NCBI RefSeq assembly: GCF_000001735.4
Contig: NC_003070.9
Coordinates: 5,828,001 to 5,892,000 of the forward strand
Reading direction: 5' to 3'
Length of the DNA stretch: 64,000 nt
Source of the DNA: Arabidopsis thaliana
Lineage: Eukaryota > Streptophyta > Magnoliopsida > Brassicales > Brassicaceae
Position 1 is the stretch's first letter. Every line of letters begins with the position of its first letter. A program made the position numbers and the translations under genes. Under the pieces are notes generated by a model, which saw only the letters and a program-made list of their open reading frames with translations, was not told where the DNA came from and did not search any database. This document shows positions 12,203 through 23,963 of the stretch, piece after piece.

Positions 12203-12457
12203 TTTCATTTCATTTTGTAAGTTTCCTGATGTAAAAACCATCTTCAATCTCATCACATTTTGTCTCTCTGTCTTAAATTTCATATCTTTGACTTCTTCTT
12301 ATTTAGATAACAAAACTCAAATAATTCTTGTGAAGTTTACACTTTTTTTTTTCTTGTTTCTTCATAGAGTAAGTAAAAAAGGAAGTAGATAATACAACAC
12401 ACGATAAAGAAACCTATACAAACATTTTTAGAGTAACCCCACAAGATGATTGATCCA

Positions 12458-13536
12458 TCACCAGTCGTCTGCTCCTTTAGATACACCCAGAATCACAGCG
12501 ATTGTTGCTAGAATAGCCTGCAACGTTTAGACATGAATCAATTTAATTTAATTTGTCGGGAGTCCAATGGGATATAAGGAAAAACGAGAGAAGATAAGGA
12601 CAGAGAGTAGAAGAAATATTACAGCGATAGTGCAGGCAATGTATCCTGGTTTCTCCCTGTAATCGATTCTCCTTCCAAACATCATGATGAACAATCCGAC
12701 ATACCAAGGGATTGCTCCAAGGAAAAATCCAACAATGAACCTTCCACAAGACCAAATATTTTCTCAGGCATGTGAAGAGAGAGGGAGATTCAGAAAATAC
12801 TAAGCTCGTGTTTGAAGTAGAAATGAACTTACAGGAACCATCCAAGACCAATTCCACAGCAAGGAAGGCGACGTTGTCTGACAGGTCTTCCTTCAGCAAC
12901 ACCACCATGGACTGAAAAATACAACAATCAAGAAAGAGTAAACATAAGAACGGTTGAACACACATCTATTTATGCTCTTGACTTGGATTTGAACAAGAAG
13001 AAGAAGAGAAAATGAGACACTACATAAGCCTTACAAATTTTCCATAGCACAAACCAATACAACCTAACTAATTAACTGAGCTGTTCCTAGAAGTAATCAA
13101 AGCTCTCCAAACTTTATAATTCTCATCAAAGCTTGTTATAACATTTTGATTAAAACAAAGAACAACCCCAAAACTTGTTTCTATAGCTAAACAAACACGA
13201 TCCCGTAATCAAATTAGAATCTTATGAAGACAATGAATGATCACTATTAATTTTACAACAGTTCAACCTAAATTCCCAAATCTGCTAAAATATGAAATCA
13301 GAATATCCAATACAGGAAGTGAAGCTACCTGGAACAGTTTGATATCCATGAGCGTAATAAGGAGCTCCAGAATCGTAAACGCCAGGTGGCGCAGAAGGTT
13401 GAGGAAACCCAGTGACCGGAGCAGAATTCTGCGGCGGAGGGTAATTGGAAACACCTTGAAAGGTACCGTATTGATGATGCTGGTTACCTTCTTCCGAAGC
13501 AAATCCTTTGCTTTTATCTTCTTCTCCGTGACCCAT
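12458..13536 (-). CDS. L18ae-like two-helix membrane protein
   Basis: Member of the plant '60S ribosomal protein L18a-like' family. The name is misleading, because the protein is not a ribosomal L18a subunit. Four exons (13329-13536, 12833-12911, 12623-12740, 12458-12517) join to 154 aa. The N-terminal half is rich in Pro, Gln, Gly and Tyr (YPPPQNSAPVTGFPQP). It is followed by a basic CC-containing stretch (RPVRQRRLPCCG) and two hydrophobic segments, one around FIVGFFLGAIPWYVGLF and one in the C-terminal 30 residues. The sequence ends KGADDW. This corresponds to At1g17080. The molecular function is not known to me. Confidence 0.88.
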
Positions 13537-14463
13537 CTCTTTCTCCGTGATCTGATCGCTCTTTCTGATTCAATCGAGATTGAAGCGTTGAATCAATTTG
13601 AAGAAGAAGTCTCTTTTTTTTTTTTTTTTGGTTAAAACACTTTTAATTATTTGCTGTCAGACCCCAGATAACGCGTATTTCCGAAAATTGGCCCGGAGTT
13701 ATTATTATATGCTTTTACAAACCGACTGCAATGTTTGACATTAATACGATTGCTATTCATACTAATAAGAAAGTTTTGAAAATATAATTTATGAAGAAAC
13801 ATGTGGTTAGGGTATAATAAATATTAAATGCATCCGTCGAAGCTTCGAGTTCTTGGAAATGATTATGAAATTAACTAATGTTCTTTATCATCCATGAATA
13901 TGATTTATCATCTTCAATCATTTTTATACAATTAGGCAATGGAAACTATAATACAGAACAGAGAATTTTATCAGTAGTCTGTCACTATAAGCATTTCGTT
14001 GTCCTTGTTTTTAATTTTAAATATCTATTTCAAGTTTTTTAATTGTCACTTTTGTCAACTAACAACATCGTTGTTAAACTTTTTATTACTTTCTTTGAGT
14101 GGAATTTTTTTCTCTTCTTCTTTCACGCTAAGTAGAGGCAGCCTTTAATTCTCAGCCTCCAAAGAAACGTAAACCTTGAAAATTAAACTTAATCAAGAAA
14201 TATATGCACCACAAATTAAACAATATAACTTTGAACTTTCCACAAATTTGTGCACCACCACCATTCAATTTACATATGCTTTTTGCAGACTGTATAATTT
14301 CTTTCATATGATACACATGAAACAAAAACAAAAATCTGGATTCCGCATAAGATGGATACTCTCGATCTATGGATTTAACCATTTACAAGTAGGAATGATC
14401 ATAAGACAAAATTGCAAAAGCAAGAGGAGAATTGTGTAATGGAAATAGAAGCCAACCTTTGTT
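13537..14463. other. Intergenic region, promoter of the L18ae-like gene
   Basis: Sequence upstream of the L18ae-like gene. It begins with a T-rich tract at 13612-13630, which on the minus strand is a purine-rich leader. It contains an AT-rich middle and probably the 3' UTR of the 93-aa gene to the right. No further gene was recognised. Confidence 0.4.
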
Positions 14464-14745
14464 TCAACAAGCACAAATATCCTCATGAGAGCAATCTTGG
14501 CCACCATCATCATCATCAGTGGAGTCAGATAATTCTTGGTTACTAGAGACTGTAATGATCATTACCTTCTCATCTGGTTTAGCTTCCTCTGGTTCAATAA
14601 GATTCTTCCTGAGATCACTGAAATCCTGGTTTTCATCTTTCATGGAGCTCTGAAGAATGGAGAAGCAAGTGAAACAAGAAAACACTAAATTGATTGCAAA
14701 CAAGGAGATGCAGAAGATCACGACGATACAATTGTAAGCATCCAT
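14464..14745 (-). CDS. Small one-helix membrane protein, 93 aa
   Basis: Single-exon frame, probably At1g17090, of unknown function. One hydrophobic segment at about residues 6-30 (IVVIFCISLFAINLVFSCF) is either a signal anchor or an uncleaved signal. The remainder is hydrophilic and acidic (DSTDDDDGGQD), and the chain ends ICAC. A TATA box lies about 125 nt upstream, which supports independent transcription. The base composition and the anchor plus acidic tail argue for a real gene, but no family was recognised. Confidence 0.7.
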   Translation of the reverse strand: MDAYNCIVVIFCISLFAINLVFSCFTCFSILQSSMKDENQDFSDLRKNLIEPEEAKPDEKVMIITVSSNQELSDSTDDDDGGQDCSHEDICAC

Positions 14746-14867
14746 TCTTCTTGGAAACTGAGCATGATGGTTGTTGGTTTACAACAAAAACCAGAATCGT
14801 TCAAATGGAGAAATCAAAAGTATTATTCACTTGAAAAGTGATTTGATTCTCTGGTCCCCTACACAGA

Positions 14868-14873
14868 TATATA
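14868..14873 (-). promoter_or_regulatory. TATA box of the 93-aa membrane protein gene
   Basis: On the minus strand CTTATATATCTG sits about 125 nt upstream of the ATG at 14745. This implies a short leader and a promoter separate from the upstream spliced candidate. Confidence 0.5.
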
Positions 14874-15210
14874 AGAAGAAAGCTCAAATCTGAATGTTTG
14901 GTGAGCTTACAACAACAATCTCTTATAAGAAGCAAACAAAAAGGATAAAGAAAACAATATTATTTTTTTGGGTCTGCGGTGGAGAAGATTTTTCAACAGA
15001 TAAAGGTGGCAAGCATGACAAAAGCATTTGTCTCTTTCTTTCTTTTCCCACCAAATTCATATAAATAAAGATATTATGTTTTGCTAAAAAAGTACATATT
15101 ACTAAATTCTAAACAACTTCAAATAATAAGCAACATAATATGAAAGGGAGAGATCATCTTCTCTTATATATGAATTGCGTTAATTAGTATTGCAGAGTAT
15201 TTGATTTTAC

Positions 15211-16198
15211 CTGCACATTTTCAATCAGAGAGTCGCAATAGCATCTGAAGAGACCATCACCACCTGTCTATATCAGTGAAAGGTTCAGGGTTTGCGATTT
15301 AAATCTGAAGTATGACAAAAAACCATTTGTTTATAAAGATTATCTGATGTTAGCATTCAATATGTAGCTTGAGTGTGGATAATAATCTATTAAGGATTTG
15401 AAGGTTTCTTGGTTTGAAGTAAACATCAAAGAGGCCTTACTACGTACAAAACTTCATTTAAAAAGACATAGTTTGTGGCAATCCGAATTAGTAAACTAGA
15501 CTTGTTCTTCGACTTATCTAATTCATAAATAATTTATCACAATAAGCTCACAACTTATCATTGACTACTTGCATTATGCAATCTAGAAATACTAAGGATT
15601 ATAAAGAACAATTTGTTGAAGACAGCTATCAAATTTAAAAGCCATGAACAACAAAATATAGAATACAAAAACACTAATATATTTTTCCCAATTCGTACAA
15701 CAAGAAACCTATAATATTGTTTTAAAGACATCTTTGCATCAACACACAATTGACATTTGATCAACCAAGTCAACTCTTTTTTAAAAACATGGCAAGATGA
15801 TGATACAAGAACATGTCAAATAAGTTCTACAAAATACCAAAAAAAAAACAATGCAGAAAAAGAGAATTCAGATGAGTAAGGCAGAGAGATCATGTTGAAA
15901 CAGAGAACCACCTGCAGCTAATAGCTGGGCAGTAGTTAGTCTCATATTCAGCCACTACTGTTTCATCATAATCCCAAATTGAGCTAAACAATAAAAATTT
16001 CAAAAGCTTGAAAAAATCATCTCTTTTAAACTCATGCATAAAAAGTTAGATATTGAAACAGAAATCCTTCGAGAAAAGTAAAACACGAAAAGATCCCAAA
16101 GATAAATTAAAAAATGACAAAGTTGCTTTAACTCATAAAGAACAGATATACCCGAATGTCAAAACTCGTCGAAGAAGCCAAAATTTCCTTTCAGCCAT
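15211..16198 (-). other. Candidate unannotated three-exon small gene
   Basis: Minus-strand exon-like blocks at 16152-16198, 15912-15983 and 15211-15267 are each bounded by good GT/AG signals; the first intron ends in a T-rich tract and TTTAG. Joined from the ATG at 16198, they read MAERKFWLLRRVLTFG, then SIWDYDETVVAEYETNYCPA, and stop in the third block at 15225, giving 53 aa. The first junction preserves a protein-like frame. The third block reads well in another frame, so the joining or the coding status is uncertain. It could be a 5' leader or a non-coding RNA. It lies divergent to HBP1. Confidence 0.3.
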
Positions 16199-16765
16199 TT
16201 CGTCGAACACTTGATGGGCATTTTTCAACAGAGAGGATGATATGATGATGACCTGGGGCAGTTTCGAGAATTCCTTTTGACTTGGGTAATTAGTTTTGTT
16301 GTTAACAAAGGTACATAATCAGTTTCCGACCCGGACCATTTCGGGTCGGGTGGAGTGTGTATTTCTTTATTTACAACTGTTCAAAATAGTTTTGTTGTCA
16401 GACATATTCCTAACTATTTATTACAAAATGATCCCTACAGTTTCATTTATTATGATTTGATCCATGTAGGGTGATTTTATATAACATAATCACCATTTAG
16501 TTTGGTTCATTACAAATATTATTTTTTCTTCTGGTTCTTAAATGTGTGTACCCGTGGCAATTTCAAACTCAGAACTCATGACAAACGGTTCATAGGCACA
16601 CACATATACAAGAACAAAAAAATGACAAAAAGGTCGAAACTTTTTTACACACACACAAAACCTATCCGAAGATGAACCACACATTCACACGTAACAAATA
16701 ATCTATATTACCGGTAAAAGGCCGCGTAAACAAAGAAAGAAGTAAGCTACCTAGATAAAACCGCC
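16199..16765. promoter_or_regulatory. Promoter region of HBP1
   Basis: Upstream region of HBP1 on the plus strand and, if the small spliced candidate is real, a divergent promoter. A near-palindromic GC-rich patch, GACCCGGACCATTTCGGGTC, lies at 16327-16346. No clear TATA box was found. Confidence 0.35.
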
Positions 16766-17539
16766 ATGGCCACCGGTTTAGGCTTCTTTAAGCTCTCCTT
16801 CCTCCTTAGCCTCCTCTCCGGTGGATCAGACCTATTAGGTCCCGATGCCGAATCCGGAGTCGCCCAAATTGGGAAGTTCCCGCCGTCGTGTAACAGAATC
16901 GAATGCCCGAGCTACGAGCTGGTTCACTCCGGAAATGGATACGAAATTCGCCGGTACAACAACACCGTCTGGGTTTCCACTGAACCGATTCCAGATATCT
17001 CTCTCGTTGATGCTACCAGAACCGCTTTCTTCCAGTAAGTGCAAATTTCCAGTTTTATCTTTTAAAATGAGGCTTTTGTTCGGATAAAGATTGAAAATTT
17101 TGGTATCAGATTGTTTGCATACATTCAGGGGAAGAACGAGTATCATCAGAAGATAGAAATGACTGCTCCGGTTATCTCTCAAGTCTCACCAAGCGACGGT
17201 CCATTCTGTGAATCTTCCTTCACTGTATCATTCTACGTTCCTAAAAAGAACCAGCCTGATCCAGCTCCGTCGGAGAATCTCCACATTCAGAAATGGAACT
17301 CTAGGTACGTGGCCGTGAGACAATTCAGTGGATTCGTGTCTGATGATAGCATAGGAGAACAAGCGGCGGCGCTAGACTCGAGCCTCAAAGGTACGGCTTG
17401 GGCTAATGCAATAGCGAAAAGCAAAGAAGACGGTGGTGTTGGGTCGGATTCAGCTTACACGGTCGCTCAGTATAACTCACCCTTCGAGTTCTCCGGTCGG
17501 GTCAATGAGATTTGGTTACCGTTCGAGCTCGATGTTTAA
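16766..17539 (+). CDS. HBP1: SOUL-family haem/tetrapyrrole-binding protein
   Basis: SOUL/HBP family protein that binds haem and porphyrins; published work on the Arabidopsis protein suggests tetrapyrrole buffering outside the plastid. Two exons, 16766-17034 and 17110-17539, join to 232 aa, the known length. A hydrophobic N-terminus (FFKLSFLLSLLS) looks like a signal or anchor. The SOUL fold covers about residues 40-230, with the typical opening CPSYELVHSGNGYEIRRY, the conserved KIEMTAPV segment, and a C-terminal NEIWLPFEL. The ATG is in strong context (GCCATGG). It is convergent with UBP15 over 276 bp, and an AATAAA signal lies at 17574-17579. Confidence 0.92.
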
Positions 17540-17573
17540 GCTCTGCTTAGTGAACCCTTTTTCTATACATTTG

Positions 17574-17579
17574 AATAAA
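17574..17579 (+). terminator. Polyadenylation signal of HBP1
   Basis: A canonical AATAAA lies 35 nt after the HBP1 stop in T-rich sequence, within the convergent space shared with UBP15. Confidence 0.5.
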
Positions 17580-17815
17580 ATAAGAGGTTAATCTGTAAAG
17601 TGCAAACCTTTTTTCTGATACAAATTTTGCAGAAACAGGGGAATTTGATGAAATGAGATTGAACAATTTGCCCTGATACCAAAGAAACAGATGACTAAAG
17701 ACAAAAAAAAAATCTCAGGGCACTCGAGTTAAGTATCCCTAAAGAGATCTCTAAACATATTTAATAAAAATCAGGGAGGTTCAAAAACAGAATCCTCTCT
17801 AGTCTCTTCTACTTA

Positions 17816-20800
17816 CTACCAGTAACTGTAAGTTCTATCCTGATCCTGACCATTGTTAAATTCTGGGTTAGTCTCGTAATTTACATACATACTCTGATCG
17901 TAATAATCATGGGGCGGATACGGTGCTGGAATAGGATATAGTGATGGTGTTGCGTCCAGCACGACCGTGTTGTTGTGATTTGTTTCTTGCTCCACGAAAT
18001 ACCGGGTTTCGGGTTTGGTACCTGAGAACATTCTGCAAGCGACAGTGTTGTGTGGCGATGGCTCTACGTTGTGGTATACGTTGTTGAAGATGGCGAAAGG
18101 AGAAGAAGAGTCTACGACGTGGCAAACATCTGTGTAGTCTATGGTGCTGAAAGAGTCTCTGGTTGATTCTGTGGTGAAAGAAGCCTCGTCTGAGCTTGTG
18201 AAGAGAGACCATTCGCTTGATGATGACTCTGTGTTCTTGTGATCCGCTCTCGGTTTGAAGCGGTTAACAGGTTTCCTCTGTTCCTTCATCTCGTTTCTTG
18301 GTTGCGAATGGTGAACCGGAGCTTTTCCATTGTGCTCTCCTCTTTGAGGACGTGGATACGATCTGCAAAAAATGTATTTTAAGAATCCATGACCTCGGAA
18401 TGCAGAAAAAACCATTATAAGTTCCAAACCGGTATTTTATTTTCTTACCTCATGTAGAACAACATGTAAGCTCCTTCTGACATAACTTGAGTCATTGGCA
18501 CTGGATGAATCTGCAGAAAAAAGAAATTTGCATATGTTCATAAACCGTTTGGCTTGTCGCATAATGGAAGAGGAGGATGAAACTAGTTTACCTCTGAATC
18601 ATCGATTCTGTACCAATTCCCTCTCAAATCTTTGACATACGAAATGTAGTGACCCGAGAAAGATGCGTTGAGAGTATCCAAGTGAACTATGACGGCGTAA
18701 AGCATATAAAGCGGAGGAACGTCTCCGGTTCTTGTCATGAAAGGAATCATGTCTAGCATTTCAGGAAAACTTATACATTTGTTTATTTTCCCGTATCTTC
18801 CTTCCTGCATACACAAAAGTTTTAAAAGTATTTTCAATTTTTTTTCTAAAGACAACAACAACCCAAGAGTAATATTTCGAGTCATCTTTAAAAGTAATTG
18901 ATACCTGGAATCGCTTAAGAACAATTGTGAGAATGTTTGGTGCTTCATGAATGCTCAATTCTTTCCTCGCTCTAACATATCCAGCGCACCTTTTTAAACA
19001 CATTTTCACAATATTACAGTCTTGTTTCAATACCACAAAAGGACAAGTAATTTGGTTTTTGGATCTAACCTGCTGCATCTATACATGTTTTCTCCGTCGA
19101 GATCTTCCGGTCTAGTAAACTGAGTCAAGGCATCTTGAAGAGATTCTACCCAACCGTATATCTCTAATGTGAGATCCATTATATTCTCGTATCTTTCTGA
19201 TTCATGATCACACCTCAGGCATTTAACCTGGTTTTCCAGAGAAAGACGGGAGCAGAAACAATGAGAATGTGTAAAGTCAAAGTAGAGATAGATCATGAGC
19301 TAGGAGATTAAAACACCTTTGAGCGGAGACGTCCACCAAACATATGTTGAACTAAGGTTGTTTCTTGCAGTCTCGGATCCACTTTAGTCTCACCTCCAAG
19401 TCTCTCCAAACATATGGATTGCATAGAGGCAACCAAAAGCCTACATTTAAGTCAAAAGAATATCGTAATTTCATGAGATTTCAACATAGACGGAGAGATA
19501 TAATCACATTATGTAGAAAGGATACACAGATATCTTGAAGGACTATGAAGAAAAACCTTAAGAACTCATGAGCATCTTCCTGACTCCCATCACCAATCTG
19601 ACAATTTATACTTCGCATGTGTGAGAGAATTCTGCTAGCAGAAAGTGGACCTCCGGATTCTCTTAGCATCATTACATGTTGCTCAAGTTCACACATAAGG
19701 CACCAATCTTTCCCAGAACCTATAGCGAAAGAATAACATAGTTTAGTCAGACGAAGTAAACTAAATCTGCAAAACTTTATGCTACGAGATTAATTGGGAA
19801 AAGCATTACATGATCTTGAATGTGATCGTCGAAGCAAATAAGCAACGAGTGGTTTTGTACATGTTAAGGATTGCAAAACAGCGTTCGCATAGCAACTGGA
19901 GAAGAAAGATGATAGTAAATTTAGAAAGTATATAAATCAGTAAGGACATATATACAAAATGGATCTTGCTATTATAAAAGCAATCCTTAATTCTGTAGAT
20001 TAACAGAATGAAAAGTAATTGAGACAATACCTGTTTCCACAATTTACAAGCCCCCTAGGTGATAAATCAAACACTTCACACTGAAAGAATTTAAGAAATT
20101 CCTCGTATGGAAAAAGCATCTGAAACATAATAGTTATTGACTCAGAAAAGTAGGAAACTAAAGATACAAATTGAAATAGTAAAGAGACGATAATATCACC
20201 AGGGAACTAACTTTCAGGTTCTTATATCGATCATCATGCTTTGTAGAATTTCTTAAACCCATCATCTTCATTATTCCCATCGTTGAGGAGATGCCATTGC
20301 TTTCTTCACTGATGCCAGTATCCTTAGACCGAACAGTCTCTGGATTATAGATACAAACATGAGACACTCAACAAAAGAATTCTAAGGTCGAAGCAAAAGT
20401 CAGGGACGCTCACTTGATACTGCAGCGACTTGCCCCTTCTTACTTGTCTCTGTGCATGACTGTTCTCCAGATTTGTTAATACCTGTTCTGGGCAGTGTTG
20501 CAGTTCTGGTCCCTATTTAATTCAATCCACATTAGAAGATGCAAATCTCAATCTGAATATAGAGTAACTTTTATTAGCTTATGTTATGGTATTAGGCCTC
20601 ACCGTTTGAAGGATATTGTGTGTTTGGACAACCAAAAGAGCTTCTGACTCCCAAATTGTTTTCGTGTTTGTGACTTTCCTGCATACCACTTACAAAAGAT
20701 TGTCCATTCATTTGCACAGCAGAGCTGTCAACAGAATGCCTTCTAGGATTTGTTTCTGCAGCATAACTGTTGCCTCTCGACTGCAAGCAAAATCACCAGG

Positions 20801-21889
20801 TTTAAATTCAAGCACAGTTTTGACTTTTGGCAAGTAAGCACAACAGATTTACTTCTGTTATTTAATACAGGGAGAAAAATAGTTCAAGAACTGGTTAGTG
20901 CTTACCTTATGTTTTATGTGACTCGTCTTGTTATCGCCACCAGCAGAAGCAGCTTCATCAGAAGAATCAAACACAGTAGCACTGTCTCTTCTACATGATT
21001 CTCGGTTGGCCTTGGAAGAATGTTGTTTTCCTACGCTTTTCCTCCCTTGCGTGTTGATTTGTGGCGTAATATCATTCTGAGAGATACCCAAGCTAGCAAA
21101 ATCCACAGAGCTTTTTGAAGTCTTTCCCTTTGCTGCCTGCGTAGTATTGTTACTATACATTGTAGAATCCATGCCATGGTCATACAAAACAGAATCTTTC
21201 TCGAAGGAAACCCTCTCAGATGACGAAGAGCAAGACTCCACTGGGACACATTCATCTTTGTGAGCTACCCTCCAGTGAATTATTTGACACTTCCCGGAGC
21301 TACAAGCGTAAACAATCAAGACATTTATGGGTCAAAATGTCAGCAACTTTCATCGGCAAGAGAGCATCATATAAAAAGATAAAAGAGATAAAAAGAAAAA
21401 CTAAGAAACGTTCTGAAATAATAATGACGTGGAAACATACCAGTATCTAACAGATTTACATCTCGAGCAACGTGTCTTAGCAGGACCAAAACACCTTGCA
21501 CATACATGTAACTCATTATTATTGACAGGAGCCACAACTGTAACCCCACATGTAGCAGTCACGGAATCAGATCTCTGCTCGGCTACAGTTTCTCTCGCAC
21601 CAGCGTCAAACTCTGCTCTTACAGCACCACCACCAGCAGAAACAGTCTTGGTCCTGGTTCTTTGAGCCCTATTCTCAGTAGCCACACTCTCAAATCTTAC
21701 ACCTCTATCCGCATTAACCACGGTCTCAGCTCTTAAAGCTTCTTCAGCTGCCATCTGAGCCAGCAAGTTAGCCCTTACTCTTTTTTCAGAAATGTTACTC
21801 CATTTTCCTAATAAAATGTAAGCTACCACAGGAAGTACAACCAAAACCAGGAACAATATTGGTATGTCCGCTCCCCTTGGTTCAAGCAT
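17816..21889 (-). CDS. UBP15: Ubiquitin-specific protease 15 (MYND zinc finger plus USP)
   Basis: Deubiquitinase that promotes cell proliferation and organ size in Arabidopsis. Fourteen coding exons (21441-21889, 20906-21299, 20603-20780, 20414-20512, 20212-20339, 20031-20119, 19810-19895, 19557-19719, 19317-19440, 19070-19227, 18905-18989, 18592-18804, 18449-18510, 17816-18362) join to exactly 924 aa, the known length. A transmembrane helix lies at about 9-30. The MYND finger spans about 130-167, with pairs CARC, CSRC, C-SGKC and final HKDEC. The USP core begins near 435 with the Cys box [16 protein letters not shown] (catalytic Cys near 448) and ends with [10 protein letters not shown] (catalytic His) and WYRIDDSE. 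The C-terminal ~180 residues are low-complexity and Ser/Asn/Tyr-rich. Confidence 0.95.
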
Positions 21890-22900
21890 GTCCTCAGACA
21901 CGCATTCATGACCCGATCACAGCTCGTGAAAATCCCTTCAAATTACATGAATTCAGATAACCATAATCACACTCCTGATATGCGCCAAGATCTATTTTCA
22001 GGTCCAGCTTGTGAAGCTACTGAAGAACTCGGAAGATGGATAGCCCTGCATTTACAAATACCAATAGAATGAGTTCAGTTTATACTCTCATTATTCCATC
22101 ATATTATACACAGATTCAATAAAGCTCAAGATGGTTTCCAAGGGAAGCCCAATTAAATCTAGTCTCCATTCATAGTTTTTCAACAAAAGCAACAAGAAAT
22201 TATCTCTTAAGCTCTCAAATCTAACAAACCCCCAAAACTGAATAAAGCATCTCACTGAAGAACCCAAGTCTGCTAAATCCCCGATTCAAAGCAAAGTACT
22301 TGAAGATGAGTCTGAAAAATCCCAAATTTCAGGTATAAAACAAATCCTTTTCCAAGGACCTGGTGAGAAACACTCGCGATCCAACTAGTTACCCCAAATC
22401 CGTACAGACCTAAGCACATTATTCTACAGAGCAGCTCAAAAAAAAAAACTTCTCTAACCATAAAATCTGAGGTGCTTGAAAGTCTCCATTGCTCTCGAAT
22501 CAAAGATTCCAGTACCCACAAACCCTTATAACAGAGTAGCTCAAGAACAAATTTTGACCACGATTGAAAAAAAAAACTAAGACACAAGTCGGAAGAAAAA
22601 GGAAAGAGCCGAACTTTAAGAATAAGAATTTGGGAACATACCTTAATTAACGAGCTGAATACAAAAGGAAGAAAAAACCCTAAATTTCTTCAGCCTTATC
22701 TTTTAGCTTCTCGTCGTCTTGAGAGCTCGGAAATAGATGCTTTGATTCCTCGAATGGGTAAGAAGACACAAACAGTCTCTTTGTCTATCTCTCTCTTTCT
22801 TCTTTCTAAAACACACTAGTTTCTCTCTCCTCGTCCCGTGTTGTTTATGCTCTTCGTTTTCACACTCCTCGCATACTCTGTCTCTCTCCGTCCTTCAGGA
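21890..22900 (-). promoter_or_regulatory. UBP15 5' leader with predicted leader intron, and promoter
   Basis: Upstream of the UBP15 ATG a good acceptor (TGCAG, intron end at 22046) and donor (GTATGT, intron start at 22641) define a predicted 596-nt leader intron. The first non-coding exon would lie right of 22642, where a telo-box-like AAACCCTAA occurs on the plus strand near 22674-22682. CT-rich runs near 22775-22890 are typical of plant core promoters. The intron is inferred from signals only. Confidence 0.5.
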
Positions 22901-23963
22901 TGCTGTTTTTAAATAAACTAATAATTAACCAAAAATATAGAAAGTAGATTATTAATAATAATTTTATAAGCTCATTTTGGGTAATAACCAAAATATAGGT
23001 AGACATTTAATAAATTCCGGAATACTATTATTTTATCACACGTAATTATGTAAGCAAATTGATAAAATTATTAAATGTAGTTGATTTTTTCCTATTCAAA
23101 ATACCAGAAAGGAATTCTATACTCCATAAAAATAGTCTTTCATTGTCCTAAAATAATATGTCACATTAACAGTAATATTTTTATTATGGGATTTTTACCT
23201 TGATACCTTTGGACAGGAACATGTAAGTTTTATAAAGTATGAAAATGACTGTTGACGAAATCTGAAACTATGTAATAATGAATCTTCTAATAATTAATTT
23301 TACTTTTTCTTTATTTATAAAACGTCACGTAGAATATCAGTAAAAAAAAATCGAAAGCAATTATAAAAATCAGAAAAGGTACTAAATAACAAAATCTGTT
23401 ATTGTCAAATCAAAAACGAATGGCAAAACACAAGTTCTGTATCTAATACATTTTCTTTCAAACAAATAACAAATACTAGAAATATGATTTTAAAATGTGA
23501 CAAAAAAAAAAAGAAATATGATTTTAAAACAATTTGTTTTTATAAAAAAATGGTAAGCAAGTTGATGAATAAATCAGTCAAGCTCATCGACGAACGTGGC
23601 ATGATCTCGTAATAGACATTCGTCACGTGGCGTTTAGCTATTTGATCAAAACATGTCAGACAAAGTGGGTCCTGCATTTTGTACGATTCATCTCAAAAGG
23701 TGATATCGAGTCTCACATCTCCAATCCTGACCGTTGGTTTATAACTCTTATTAGACGACTTTCAATAAAAACTTTAGGTGGGTCCCTCGTTTTTAGGGTT
23801 GTACTGTCACCACCTTTCAGTTTCAGTGAACGCTGCACGAATTTTAACTACAATTAGACGACTATTTACATTTCGATCCATAACTATTTTATTATCATAT
23901 TTTAGACACTCAAGTTTTTAAATTGCCAATTATTCGCTCTTTCGGATTTTTTGTGGATTTGAG
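22901..23963 (+). promoter_or_regulatory. UBP15-CAT8 divergent intergenic region
   Basis: AT-rich spacer between two divergent genes. CACGTG lies at 23624-23629 in the sequence TCACGTGGCG, about 335 nt before the CAT8 ATG. No coding exon or transposon end was recognised. Confidence 0.4.
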
